NCBI GenBank assembly: GCA_021151835.1
Contig: JAGKWO010000007.1
Span: 169,517 to 233,516 of the forward strand
Length of the DNA stretch: 64,000 nt
Source of the DNA: Gammaproteobacteria bacterium
Lineage (GTDB): Bacteria > Pseudomonadota > Gammaproteobacteria > Pseudomonadales > Cellvibrionaceae
Direction of reading: 5' to 3'
The translations under genes were made by a program, and so were the position numbers. Of this stretch, positions 17,163 through 25,896 are shown one piece after another. Positions within the stretch are counted from its first letter, which is position 1, and each line of letters begins with the position of its first letter. The notes under the pieces were generated by a model. It was not told the DNA's origin and did not search any database. It saw only the letters and a program-made list of their open reading frames with translations.

Positions 17163-17495
17163 GGTTGCTTCCTCTAGGGTCCATTTTTTTAGAACATTGT
17201 TGTATACAACGTTGGGTTCTGCATAAGCTATGCCAGCGCATAAAACAGCCTACGCTCCTGGTTTTAACTTGTTGAAAAATGGGGATTTTGCAGCTGGAAG
17301 GCCGGATGATTTGCGAGGCGCCTATAACTAACGAAGGCTCCAAAACGTAGCGACACTACTGTTGATTGCACCGGTAAAGGGCGGGTGAGTGGTAATTGAA
17401 CCTGTGCGTAGAGGTTGGTTTACAAGGGAATAGGGCTCGCCTACCATGCAAACAAGGCGCATTAATGACGCAAATCCGCAAATGGAGCAGGTGTT
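17163..17495. promoter_or_regulatory. Divergent promoter region of the hydrolase operon and GntR gene
   Basis: 333 bp between divergent starts. It carries the palindrome at 17199-17210, 37 bp from the porin start and overlapping a TATACA that could serve as a -10 element for the minus-strand operon. No second copy of the palindrome was seen near the GntR start. No coding potential. Confidence 0.55.
17199..17210. promoter_or_regulatory. 12-bp palindrome, probable GntR/FCD operator
   Basis: GTTGTATACAAC is a perfect palindrome. FCD-subfamily GntR regulators commonly bind short palindromes with a TTGTATACAA-like core, and such a gene starts 286 bp away in the opposite direction. Position over the putative -10 of the operon suggests repression relieved by a pathway metabolite. 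Inferred from motif and position only. Confidence 0.6.
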
Positions 17496-18170
17496 TTGAC
17501 TACCCCCAAATCAGCCGCACAACTGGTCTACGACCAGCTCAAGAAAAAGATCATCGATTTCGAAATCTACCCCGGCACGCGCATCACTGAGTCCGAGATC
17601 GCCGAGGATTTCCAGGTAAGCCGCACACCGGTACGTGCTGCGTTACAACGCCTGGAAACCGAAGGCCAAATTACTATCATGCCCAAGCAAGGGTGTTTTG
17701 TGCGTTCAGTGGATATTGAAACTATCAGCCAGTATTACGATGTACGTATCATGCTTGAAGCCAGCGCGGTCGAACTCGCGTGCGATCACATGGAAGATGA
17801 GGACCTGGATGCATTACAGGAAGACTGGAATGCGGAGCGGTTGGATGATGAGTTGGATATGGAAGAAATCAAAGCGCGTGAGGAAGCATTCCATATCGGA
17901 ATTGCGATTGGCAGCGGTAATCCGGTGCTCGCCAATTATTTGCGTGATATCAATAACAATATTCGCATCCTGCGTCGCCTGGGGTTTCCGGATCGGCAAG
18001 CGGTAATTGAAACTTGCGAAGAACATTTTGCTATTTGCCAGTTAATCCGTGAAAAAAATAAATCGCAAGCACGCAAAGCCATGACCAAGCATATCCGCAA
18101 AAGCCAGGAGCTTGCGCGTAGCGTGACATTGAGTCAATTGCAGCAGGCGATCAAGCGGCATAAGCCCTGA
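17496..18170 (+). CDS. GntR-family (FadR/FCD) transcriptional regulator
   Basis: A 224-residue regulator. The winged-helix domain (residues 1-70) has the GntR signature ITESEIAEDFQVSRTPVRAA and ALQRLETEGQITIMPKQGCF. The FCD ligand/dimerisation domain (about 75-205) has the typical VRIMLEASAVELAC start and later His residues (AFHIGIA, EEHFAIC, MTKHIRKS) that form the metal/ligand site in this subfamily. The start is TTG at 17496 with GGAG 8 bp upstream; no better ATG/GTG gives the full helix-turn-helix. It is divergent from, and presumably controls, the porin/hydrolase/permease operon, most likely as a repressor. Confidence 0.88.
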   Translation: MTTPKSAAQLVYDQLKKKIIDFEIYPGTRITESEIAEDFQVSRTPVRAALQRLETEGQITIMPKQGCFVRSVDIETISQYYDVRIMLEASAVELACDHMEDEDLDALQEDWNAERLDDELDMEEIKAREEAFHIGIAIGSGNPVLANYLRDINNNIRILRRLGFPDRQAVIETCEEHFAICQLIREKNKSQARKAMTKHIRKSQELARSVTLSQLQQAIKRHKP

Positions 18171-18240
18171 ATACAATCGTTCTATTCTTACTTGAATGTG
18201 AAACAACAATTTTGCAATTAATTATGTTGGGATTTAATTA

Positions 18241-18708
18241 ATGAGTTCTACCCCTGAAATCGCCATGAGCTTTGGTGATATTGCCCACGCAATTCAGCTC
18301 GCCCTTGCGCCGGTATTTTTATTGACCGGCATCGCCGGTTTGTTAAATGTAATGGCGAGCCGCCTTGCGCGCATTATTGATCGCGGGCGCAGCCTTACCG
18401 AGCAAGCGTTACCGCCCCAACATTTACAAAATCCGGATTCGCTCAATAAGGAATTAAATCGCCTTGAACGCCGTCGCCATTACGCCAGCTCTGCTATTAC
18501 CGCATGCACTTGCTCGGCATTATTAGTGTGCATGGTTGTTGCGGTAATTTTTTTGCAAGTGTTGTTGCAGGTGGAGCTTAAATGGGTAATTAGCGCGTTA
18601 TTTACGGCATCAACTCTGACATTGATTGTGGGGCTTGGTTATTTTTTGCGGGAGGTGCACCTTGCAACGCGCACTGTGCGGATTAATGTTGTTGTGCGCG
18701 TCGATTAA
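18241..18708 (+). CDS. DUF2721 membrane protein
   Basis: A 155-residue protein of the DUF2721 family with three hydrophobic segments: about 12-40 (ALAPVFLLTGIAGLLNVMAS), 82-106 and 112-132. A conserved arginine-rich stretch after TM1 reads RLARIIDRGRSL, followed by NRLERRRHY. Function is unknown in the family. It lies 70 bp after the GntR gene but has no evident pathway link. Confidence 0.8.
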   Translation: MSSTPEIAMSFGDIAHAIQLALAPVFLLTGIAGLLNVMASRLARIIDRGRSLTEQALPPQHLQNPDSLNKELNRLERRRHYASSAITACTCSALLVCMVVAVIFLQVLLQVELKWVISALFTASTLTLIVGLGYFLREVHLATRTVRINVVVRVD

Positions 18709-18901
18709 TTGCTTGAAAAATTAATGGTTATCAATGGTGTAATTCTCTCGGTATTTCCTGCGTTTCATTTGATAGTTAATGTGATTGCGCATAATCGCTA
18801 TCATGGCAAGGACATAAGCGTGCAATAACGACATGGTTGTGTAGAGTGAAGCGCTAACGGTCATATAAAACCCGGTTTTCTATTGCAGGTTGAGAATGGG
18901 C

Positions 18902-20041
18902 TCAATCATTTTTAAACGGTAGTAACTGATTGGCGTCCTCAATGTAACTCTGGATATGGCTTTTCTCCTGCTCCAGAAAATTTTCAATTGCAGCGCGGAA
19001 TTGGCTGGATTTTATCGCATGATTTGAATAGGTAAGCACCGGTTCAAAACCGCGCGCAATTTTATGTTCCCCTTGGGCTCCGCCATCAAACCGTTGCAGT
19101 TGGTGTGCTATCGCATATTCAATGCCCTGGTAGTAACAGGTTTCAAAATGCAAAAATTGATATTCTTCAAAACAGCCCCAATAACGGCCATACAGCGTGT
19201 ATTGGTCGCGAAAAAATAATGCAGCGGCAATGACCGATTGCTGTTCGGTCACGGCACATACCAGCACAATAAATTTGCTAAATGTTTTTGTTAGCTGGCG
19301 AAAAAAATCCTGCGACAAGTATCCACTATGGCCACTGCGCTTCAGATAGGTGTTGCGATAAAGCGCATAAAATAAATCCATGTCATCAAGCGTAACATCG
19401 ACACCTTCTTTAACGATAAAGCTGATGCCTTGTCCCCTTACCTGATTGCGTTCTTTGGTAATGTTTTTCCGTTTACGTGAAGTCATGCGCGCGAGAAAAT
19501 CATCAAAGTGATGATAGCCGTGATTAAACCAATGAAATTGACAGCCAAGGCGTTGCAATGTTTGCGCAGGCAGCAATAAGTTGCTTTGATCTTCAGTGGG
19601 AAACAGGCAGTGCCAGCTGGAGTAACCTTTTACTTCGCATGCTGTTTCCAGCGCAGTGCAAATTGCAGTGATGAGGACTGTTGATTCCTGCTGTACCCGG
19701 GTTAACAGCCGGGGGCCGGTGCAGGGGGTGAATGGAATAGCGTTTATCCATTTGGGATAATAATTAAAGCCAAATCGTTGGTATGCATCAGCCCATGCCC
19801 AATCAAATACATATTCACCATAGGAGTGATATTTAATGTAGCCGGGCATGGCCGCCACTAATTCCTGGCCTTCGTATACCACTACATGGGCGACCTGCCA
19901 GCCGGAATCATTCGCGGTGCAGCCCGAATCTTCTAGGGCTGCCAGGAATTCATAATGATTGAATGGATAATCATCAGCGCAAAGGCGATTCCATTGTTGC
20001 CTGTCAACCTCATGAATGGAATAAATAAAATGAACTTCCAC
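18902..20041 (-). CDS. GNAT/FemAB-like N-acyltransferase (DUF482)
   Basis: A 379-residue protein of the DUF482/COG3146 family, related to peptidoglycan-type FemAB acyltransferases. Typical blocks are NHYEFLAALEDSGC near the N-terminus, VFDWAWADAYQRFGFNYYPK, FTPCTGPRLL and, in the catalytic half, SGHSGYLSQDFF, ALFFRDQYTLYGRYWG and GIEYAIAH...FDGGAQGEHKIARGF. It presumably transfers an acyl or aminoacyl group; no substrate is established. It is monocistronic, with 118 bp separating it from the divergent ExoD-like gene. Confidence 0.82.
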   Translation of the reverse strand: MEVHFIYSIHEVDRQQWNRLCADDYPFNHYEFLAALEDSGCTANDSGWQVAHVVVYEGQELVAAMPGYIKYHSYGEYVFDWAWADAYQRFGFNYYPKWINAIPFTPCTGPRLLTRVQQESTVLITAICTALETACEVKGYSSWHCLFPTEDQSNLLLPAQTLQRLGCQFHWFNHGYHHFDDFLARMTSRKRKNITKERNQVRGQGISFIVKEGVDVTLDDMDLFYALYRNTYLKRSGHSGYLSQDFFRQLTKTFSKFIVLVCAVTEQQSVIAAALFFRDQYTLYGRYWGCFEEYQFLHFETCYYQGIEYAIAHQLQRFDGGAQGEHKIARGFEPVLTYSNHAIKSSQFRAAIENFLEQEKSHIQSYIEDANQLLPFKND

Positions 20042-20159
20042 AGGGATTCTCCACTTGCATTACATTTGCGTAAAGTTACGCAACTGCGGACGTGTGCGCT
20101 AGTCATAGTAACAATGTCTACAGTAGAATCATTCAATTCCACTTACTGTTGGTTTTTCA

Positions 20160-20813
20160 ATGCCGTTGTCTGAACAACAATCCGCGCAAACTCCCCAGCG
20201 ACATCCAAACGCCAGTTTATCTTCCTTGCTGTCGGATTTTGCCGAGAAATTCACTAATGAACGTGTGCGTGTGCGCGACATTACGGAATCTCTCGGGCAG
20301 CGCTCGTTTGGTTTTATCCTGCTGATTTTTGCGCTGCCAAATTCCCTGCCTATTATTGGTATCCCCGGTGTTTCTACAATCACCGGCTTGCCCATGCTCT
20401 TTGTGGCCGTGCAAATGGCCTTGGGGCACCAGCGTGTTTATCTGCCGCGCTGGATTGCTGACAGTTCCATCTCAACTGCAAGTTTCCAGACGCTTATTCG
20501 CAAAGCGGTGCCCTGGCTAAGGCGCATTGAAAAATTAATGAGGCCACGTATTGGCTTTCTTACCCAGGGCAAGGCAGAACGTTGGCTCGGGGCATTTTGT
20601 GTGTTGCTGGCATTCTTGCTGGCACTCCCCATTCCGCTTGGTAACCTGCTACCTGCACTAGGCATATTATTTATTGCGTTGGGGCTAATTGAAAGCGACG
20701 GTGTCTGTGTGCTTGCCGGCCTTTCCATTGGTGTGGCGGCCTGGGTGTTTTTGAGTGGCCTCATCTGGGTTGCAGTACAAACCATCATCACCATGCTGGA
20801 TCATCTGGTATAA
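20160..20813 (+). CDS. ExoD-family exopolysaccharide-synthesis membrane protein
   Basis: A 217-residue integral membrane protein of the ExoD family. Motifs include RVRDITESLGQRSFGFILLI, LPNSLPIIGIPGVSTITGLP and the C-terminal pair of helices LLALPIPLGNLLPALGILF and GLSIGVAAWVFLSG. ExoD of Sinorhizobium affects exopolysaccharide production and alkali tolerance by an unknown mechanism. No exopolysaccharide genes are adjacent. No strong ribosome-binding site precedes ATG 20160. Confidence 0.82.
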   Translation: MPLSEQQSAQTPQRHPNASLSSLLSDFAEKFTNERVRVRDITESLGQRSFGFILLIFALPNSLPIIGIPGVSTITGLPMLFVAVQMALGHQRVYLPRWIADSSISTASFQTLIRKAVPWLRRIEKLMRPRIGFLTQGKAERWLGAFCVLLAFLLALPIPLGNLLPALGILFIALGLIESDGVCVLAGLSIGVAAWVFLSGLIWVAVQTIITMLDHLV

Positions 20814-21047
20814 AACTATTTTTACTGGTTGATGTCGGATTCATGAACCGCACGCGCATTTACTTTTCCAGTTTTTAATTTGGGCAGAAAGTGAACTCGC
20901 CTGACTAGCTTTCGAGAACTGACGCACTTCTTAAAGTCCAACTTAATCAGATAATGCGCGCGCAAATTCTTCCCAGATTCCGCATTCAGGAATTATTCAT
21001 TTATTAAAACTAGTATCACACCGGAAGACCTCATTGGAGATTAGATC

Positions 21048-21614
21048 ATGAAAAATTCTATTAAAAAAATCAGTATGCTTATTGCTGTCGCTGGCCTGAC
21101 CGCGAGTGCTACCACCATGGCTGCTGATCGTATTAGTTACAACTATGCCGGAGTGCAATTTGTTGATCAGGATGTAGACGATTACGATTGCAACCAGGAT
21201 GGTTTGCGTGTGAATGGCAGCCTCGAACTAAACGACGATTTTTTTGTGCTTGGTGCCATTAGCGATCTGAGCGGAAATCGTGGTTGTGGTTCTGAAACAG
21301 TAAGAGCGGGCCTCGGGTACCATACCTTATTTGGTGCTGACTCAAGTATTTACGGCGCACTCAGTTTTGAAAATGTTTCCGTTGATCATGGTGAGAGCGA
21401 CTCAGGTTTGGTTGCTGCCGTCGGATTGCGCGGATTTGTACTCAATAAGCTTGAAGCCAAGGTAGAGTTGGCTCATCACACAGCGCATGATGGAAATACC
21501 GTTTTGGGTGGCGGTGTGGCTTATTGGTTCGCGCCGCAATTCGCCGTAACGGGCGATGTTGGCCTGGGTTCGGAAGCGTCTGAAATTGCCGTTGGCCTGC
21601 GTCTGAACTTCTAA
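21048..21614 (+). CDS. Small outer-membrane beta-barrel protein
   Basis: A 188-residue protein with a clear signal peptide (KKISMLIAVAGLTASATTMA, cleavage before ADR). Alternating beta strands end in EIAVGLRLNF, the C-terminal Phe typical of outer-membrane barrels; about eight strands are expected. The mature part is acidic (DQDVDDYDCNQDG) and has two cysteines (in DYDCNQ and RGCGSE) that could form a disulfide. It resembles the Ax21/OmpA-like small-barrel group. Function unknown. GGAG 9 bp upstream supports the start; a strong terminator follows. Confidence 0.75.
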   Translation: MKNSIKKISMLIAVAGLTASATTMAADRISYNYAGVQFVDQDVDDYDCNQDGLRVNGSLELNDDFFVLGAISDLSGNRGCGSETVRAGLGYHTLFGADSSIYGALSFENVSVDHGESDSGLVAAVGLRGFVLNKLEAKVELAHHTAHDGNTVLGGGVAYWFAPQFAVTGDVGLGSEASEIAVGLRLNF

Positions 21615-21634
21615 TTGCCTGAATAACTCCAGCG

Positions 21635-21667
21635 TAAAAAAAGCCAGCGTCACTGCTGGCTTTTTTA
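21635..21667. terminator. Bidirectional terminator
   Basis: AGCCAGC (21642-21648), 6-nt loop, GCTGGCT (21655-21661), flanked by an A-run on the left and a T-run on the right. It serves the barrel gene and, in the other direction, the minus-strand yheS gene. Confidence 0.88.
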
Positions 21668-21711
21668 TGGCGGTCACACAGTTCTCTGCGAGAGAATGCA
21701 TGTATATCCGT

Positions 21712-23631
21712 TTACTGGCTGGCCGCTTCCAGCTCTTCACTTACCAGTAGCCAATCTTCTTCGGTTGTGTCGAGCTGCGTTTGCAATTTGGTTTGCTCGG
21801 CAAGTAAATCACGCAGTTTATTTTTATTTTTTTCGTCGTAAATATCGCTATCACCCAATTGGTTTTCAATATCAGCAAGACGTGCCTGTAATTTTTCCAT
21901 TTGCGTTTCCAGCGATTTTAATTTGTTGGTAAGCGGTTTTAATTGTGCTCGTTGCGCGGCGGACTGTTGCCGTTGTGCTTTTTTATCGAGCTTGTTGTCT
22001 GCTTCATTCGTTGCATTTTTTTCCAATACGGCGGTTTGTTTTTCCTGTGCCGCCGCAGCCTGGCGTTGTTGCAGCAGCCATTTGTAATAATCCTCCAGGT
22101 CACCGTCAAACTCATCAACCTTGCCATCGGCAACCAGTAGGAATTCGTTTACTGTATTGCGCAACAGGTGGCGATCATGTGAAACCACAATCACTGCACC
22201 TTCAAATTCCTGCAGGGCCATGGTGAGCGCGTGGCGCATTTCCAGATCCAGGTGGTTGGTGGGTTCGTCAAGCAGCAATACGTTGGGCTTTTCCCAGGCA
22301 ATTAGCGCCAATGCCAGGCGCGCTTTTTCACCGCCGGAAAAATGCGTAATCGGCTCAAAGGCGCGATCACCGTGGAAATCAAAACTGCCGAGGAAATCGC
22401 GGATTTCCTGCTCGCGGGCAGTGGGAGACAGGCGCTGAACATGTAATGCGGCCGATGCATTCATATCCAACGATTCAAGCTGGTGTTGGGCGAAATAACC
22501 CAGTTTGAAGTGCTCGCCATTTGTTCTGTCGCCCGCGAGTAGCGGCAAGCTGCCGGCGAGGGTTTTTACCAGGCTGGATTTACCCGCGCCATTGGGGCCC
22601 AGCAACCCTATGCGCGTTTCCGCGCGAATCGCCAGCTCTACATTTGTTAATACGCTTTTGCCCGGATAACCAATTTCGCCGCGCGCAATGTGTACGAGCG
22701 GTACTGACATTTTGTCGTAGCATTCAAAGGTAAAGGTGAATGGCGAATCTATGTGGGCAGGAGCGATTTTTTCCATGCGCTCAAGCTCTTTGATACGGCT
22801 TTGTGCCTGGCGCGCTTTGGTGGCTTGCGCGCGGAAACGGCGAATATAGTTTTCTACGTGTGCGATACGCGCTTGCTGCTTCTCGTAAGTGACTTGTTGT
22901 TGCGCCAGCTTTTCGGCGCGCTGGCGTTCATACGCAGAATAATTACCGCTGTAATTTTCCAACTTTTGTTGTTCGATACTGACAATGCGCCCGACAATAT
23001 TGTCGAGAAAATCGCGATCATGGGAAATAATGATGAGCGTACCTGCATAACGCTTGAGCCATTCTTCCAGCCACAGGGTTGCGTCGAGATCCAGGTGGTT
23101 GGTTGGTTCGTCGAGCAACAGCAAATCGGACGGGCACATCAGCGCTTGTGCAAGGTTAAGGCGAATGCGCCAGCCCCCGGAAAAATCGGTGACCGGGCGC
23201 TGATCATCGCCGGTAGCGAAGCCCAGTCCGTTCAATAATTGCTGCGCACGTGAGGGAGCGGTATACGCGTGGATATTTTCCATCTCGCCATACAGGTGCG
23301 CGAGCTTGTCGCCATCGCCGCGATGAGTTGCCTCGGCAATTTCCTGTTCAAGGCGGCGCAACTCGCTATCGCCATCCAGCACATAATCCAGCGCCGTACG
23401 CGCGGTATGCCCAACCTCTTGCGCCATGTGGGCAATGCGCCAGTTCCGGGGGATATCGAGTGTGCCGGTATCGCTATGCAAGCTGCCAAGCAATAACTGG
23501 AACAAGGTGGATTTGCCGCAGCCATTAGCGCCGATCAAACCGACTTTCTGGCCCGGATAAATAGTAAGTTCGGCGGAATCCAAGAGGAATTTGGGTCCGC
23601 GCTGGACGGAGATATTCTGTAATTGAATCAT
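21712..23631 (-). CDS. yheS: ABC-F ATPase YheS
   Basis: A 639-residue ABC-F protein with two ATPase domains and no membrane helices. First domain: Walker A GANGCGKST, signature DFSGGWRIRLNLAQAL, Walker B LLLLDEPTNHLDL. A linker (about 240-310) has the P-site tRNA-interaction motif region YEKQQARIAHVENYIRRFRA. Second domain: GPNGAGKSS, FSGGEKARLALAL, VLLLDEPTNHLDL. A C-terminal coiled coil (about 530-635) follows. ABC-F proteins act on stalled ribosomes; similarity along the N-terminal half is to E. coli YheS. ATG 23631 (MIQLQNIS) is preferred over 23640. In Pseudomonas an ABC-F gene also sits beside algP. Confidence 0.9.
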   Translation of the reverse strand: MIQLQNISVQRGPKFLLDSAELTIYPGQKVGLIGANGCGKSTLFQLLLGSLHSDTGTLDIPRNWRIAHMAQEVGHTARTALDYVLDGDSELRRLEQEIAEATHRGDGDKLAHLYGEMENIHAYTAPSRAQQLLNGLGFATGDDQRPVTDFSGGWRIRLNLAQALMCPSDLLLLDEPTNHLDLDATLWLEEWLKRYAGTLIIISHDRDFLDNIVGRIVSIEQQKLENYSGNYSAYERQRAEKLAQQQVTYEKQQARIAHVENYIRRFRAQATKARQAQSRIKELERMEKIAPAHIDSPFTFTFECYDKMSVPLVHIARGEIGYPGKSVLTNVELAIRAETRIGLLGPNGAGKSSLVKTLAGSLPLLAGDRTNGEHFKLGYFAQHQLESLDMNASAALHVQRLSPTAREQEIRDFLGSFDFHGDRAFEPITHFSGGEKARLALALIAWEKPNVLLLDEPTNHLDLEMRHALTMALQEFEGAVIVVSHDRHLLRNTVNEFLLVADGKVDEFDGDLEDYYKWLLQQRQAAAAQEKQTAVLEKNATNEADNKLDKKAQRQQSAAQRAQLKPLTNKLKSLETQMEKLQARLADIENQLGDSDIYDEKNKNKLRDLLAEQTKLQTQLDTTEEDWLLVSEELEAASQ

Positions 23632-23680
23632 GGCGCGCATTCTAGCAGACTTATAACAACATCCTGCCAGCGGAATTTTT

Positions 23681-24172
23681 ATGCATCGCCCCCTTCCAGT
23701 TGATACCAGCCTTTGGGATTTTTCCTTGCAATATTACGCGCGTCCCGGTGTTAGTTCGCTTTGTTTGCGCCTGCAGGATGAGCAGGGTGTTAATGTCAAT
23801 GTATTGCTGTGGACGTTGTGGCTCGGGTATCGCGGTATCCGGCTGGAGCCACTGCAACTCGCCCGGGCGTTGCGCAAAGTGCATAGCTGGGATCAGCATT
23901 ATGTGTTGCCACTGCGGCAGTTGCGGCGGCGGATGAAAGTGGAATTTGATGTGACAGATACATCCGTTGAAGCGGTACGCACACAAATCAAGCAAGCGGA
24001 ATTGCTGGCAGAAAAACATCTTCAGCAAATACTGGAAACACAAATATTGTTGGATGCTACCGCCATTCCAGTAGCAGCCGAAACAATAATGGCCGATAAC
24101 TTGTGGTTGTATGTGCAACCCCTCGGCGTCAGTAAAGCGCGCACCGCAGAATTATTGGCATTGCTTAATTAA
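23681..24172 (+). CDS. TIGR02444/DUF2390 family protein
   Basis: A 163-residue soluble protein. The opening SLWDFSLQYYARPGVSSLCL and following LQDEQGVNVNVLLWTLWLG match the TIGR02444 (DUF2390) family, whose function is unknown. It is usually adjacent to the ABC-F gene in Pseudomonas relatives, as here (divergent, 49 bp apart). The C-terminus is helical and charged. Confidence 0.82.
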   Translation: MHRPLPVDTSLWDFSLQYYARPGVSSLCLRLQDEQGVNVNVLLWTLWLGYRGIRLEPLQLARALRKVHSWDQHYVLPLRQLRRRMKVEFDVTDTSVEAVRTQIKQAELLAEKHLQQILETQILLDATAIPVAAETIMADNLWLYVQPLGVSKARTAELLALLN

Positions 24173-24178
24173 TGCTGG

Positions 24179-24412
24179 TTAGTGGCGGCGCAAACGGGAA
24201 TCCAGTTGATCGACAAGCTCACACCATTCGGAATCCTGCTTCAGGCACTCATCCAGGAAATGCCGTTGGGACGACGTCCAAAAGGCTGCATCGGTGATAG
24301 ACGTTTGCGGTGGCAAATAATGCAGTTGGATGAAACGGGCAATCGCAAGGTTACTGTTTTCCAGGCCTAGCTGGGCGAACAGTTCCGGCATGGCAAGATA
24401 AGCAGTGTGCAT
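24179..24412 (-). CDS. DUF2789 family protein
   Basis: A 77-residue protein. MPELFAQLGLENS, IARFIQLHYLPPQTSITDA and FWTSSQRHFLDECLKQDSEW are characteristic of DUF2789, a small helical family of unknown function found in Pseudomonas and relatives. GGAGGT lies 5 bp upstream of ATG 24412. It converges with the TIGR02444 gene, 6 bp apart. Confidence 0.82.
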   Translation of the reverse strand: MHTAYLAMPELFAQLGLENSNLAIARFIQLHYLPPQTSITDAAFWTSSQRHFLDECLKQDSEWCELVDQLDSRLRRH

Positions 24413-24510
24413 GGCATACCTCCAAAATCTGCAAACCCGCTAAAATTATGCATGAATAGGCGCCACCTGGTTGAACTGTTTTGTTCTTATAAAGCCGGTT
24501 CAAACAACCA

Positions 24511-24540
24511 ATAAAAAAGGCGCTTGCGCGCCTTTAATAT
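24511..24540 (-). terminator. Terminator of the AlgP-like gene
   Basis: AAAGGCGC (24516-24523), loop TTGC, GCGCCTTT (24528-24535). The A-rich left flank gives a U-run on the minus strand, 17 bp beyond the AlgP-like stop. Confidence 0.85.
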
Positions 24541-24556
24541 CCAACGGATTTGTTAA

Positions 24557-25441
24557 TCAGTTCAATGCGCCTTTGTCATCATCAAATGGCAGGGTTTCAG
24601 TCTCGCCGGTCGGCGTTGGTGCTTCGGTCGCTGATTCTTCTATTGGCGTTGGAGCTGGTGTTGTTTCCACCGGTGCTTCTACGGATTGTTCCGCCGCAGG
24701 TTCTGCAGTCGGTGCCGGGGTTGGTGCTGGTGTTTGCTCAGCTTCTTTGGTCTCTTCTTTTTTTACCGCCGGCTTTTTGGCCGGAGCTTTTTTCCTGGCA
24801 GCGGGTTTGGTTTCTGCAACTGTTTCCGTAGCGGGTTCGGACGCTGCGGGTTTAGCGTTGGGCTTTTCTGTTTTAGGTTTTTTTGGTGCTTTAGGTTTTG
24901 CTGCCCTGGAGCTTTCAGCCACAGGTGTTTGCTCGGCAGCAGCTCCGCTCACTTCCGCTGCGGCTTCAGCCTTTTTGGTTTTGGCTGGTTTCTTCGGCGC
25001 TTTTTCTGCCTTTAATTTTTCCGGCTTATTAGCAGACGTTTTTTTCTCATCTACAATTTTTTTATTGGCAACTTTTTTTGCACTCGCCTTCTTGGCTGGT
25101 TTTGCAGTGCCTGGTGCGGCCAGTAATTTGGCAACTTCTGCTGCTGTGCTTTGCTGGGCTCCAAGGGTATCAACCTGGGCTTGTGCTTCGGCCAGTTTTT
25201 TGTTGGCAGCGCTCAAGTCTTTTTTCAGTTGTGTTAATTGTGGTTTGGCTTTGGCCCCGCCCTTGGTGGTCAGTGCAGCGATTTTTTTCTCGGTCGCCGC
25301 CACATTTTTTTGCTCTGCTAAAACCGTTTTTTGTGCGGCGGCAAGTTCTTGTGCGCGCGCTTTTTCCAGCGCGGCGGTTACTTTGGCAATTTGCTGTTCA
25401 AGATCAGCAATAGAAGTTTTTTGCGTTTTGGAGGCAGCCAT
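24557..25441 (-). CDS. algP: AlgP-like Lys/Ala/Pro-rich histone-H1-type protein
   Basis: A 294-residue low-complexity protein. Residues 1-100 form a coiled coil (IADLEQQIAKVTAALEKA, KKDLSAANKKLAEAQAQVD). Residues 110-240 are Lys/Ala/Pro-rich (KPAKKASAKKVANKK, KKPAKTKKAEAAAE, ARKKAPAKKPAVKK). The last 60 residues are acidic and Pro/Thr-rich. AlgP (AlgR3) of Pseudomonas is a histone-H1-like DNA-binding regulator of alginate genes, and the N-terminal coiled-coil plus K/A/P tail is the same design. The gene order (ABC-F, algP, FKBP, rsd/algQ, dsb) also matches Pseudomonas. The acidic tail is unlike P. aeruginosa AlgP. No alginate genes are in the window, so a general nucleoid role is likely. Confidence 0.72.
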   Translation of the reverse strand: MAASKTQKTSIADLEQQIAKVTAALEKARAQELAAAQKTVLAEQKNVAATEKKIAALTTKGGAKAKPQLTQLKKDLSAANKKLAEAQAQVDTLGAQQSTAAEVAKLLAAPGTAKPAKKASAKKVANKKIVDEKKTSANKPEKLKAEKAPKKPAKTKKAEAAAEVSGAAAEQTPVAESSRAAKPKAPKKPKTEKPNAKPAASEPATETVAETKPAARKKAPAKKPAVKKEETKEAEQTPAPTPAPTAEPAAEQSVEAPVETTPAPTPIEESATEAPTPTGETETLPFDDDKGALN

Positions 25442-25896
25442 AAAAAGTACCTGTTAAAGAGTGCGTCAGATAATGCGTTGGAAATAAATGGAGGGTCAAT
25501 CTTTGTGAGCGAATTGTAGCTGTGCCTCAGTAAAAAGTGTATTCCCGTGAACGCACAAATACATTTCTATGATCACCTAAACTTATTTTTGTTCTTTCTG
25601 GTCAAGCCCAGTGTATAGCCATCAAAGATGCCTGATTGAACTTTGGCGACGAGTTTGAGTCTCAACGGCGCCCGGTTATCAGCTTAGCGAGTCCCGCCAA
25701 AGATGACCGCAAATGGGCAACAGCACACATTTCATGGCGATCTACGCGCGAGATTGCCGTCAAAAACGCGCACATTTGCCTGAACTTGGTATACCATTGC
25801 CGCCTGCTCTGGCGCTGTGAAGGGTGTCGGCTAGGAACAGACGCATCGCGCGTTCACACAATGATTACAAACCAAATATTACAAATAAGGTGAATT
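25442..25896. other. Divergent intergenic region between algP-like and FKBP genes
   Basis: 455 bp without a convincing gene; the only open frame (25636-25893, TTG start) has no ribosome-binding site or family resemblance. It should hold both divergent promoters. CTTTGGCG near 25642 and CGCCAAAG near 25695 form an 8-bp inverted repeat of unknown meaning. Confidence 0.45.

Noticed and set aside
24557..25441. Alginate biosynthesis region
   Set aside because: Only regulator-type genes (algP-like, rsd/algQ) are present; no algD, alg8 or alg44 was found.
24471..25457. Long plus-strand open frame of 328 codons opposite the AlgP-like gene
   Set aside because: Its Ala/Val/Phe-rich pattern is the antisense reading of the Lys/Ala/Pro-rich protein; the minus-strand frame has the start, terminator and family match.
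25636..25893. 85-codon TTG-start frame before the FKBP gene
   Set aside because: No ribosome-binding site or recognisable family; the composition looks like intergenic DNA and the region should hold promoters.
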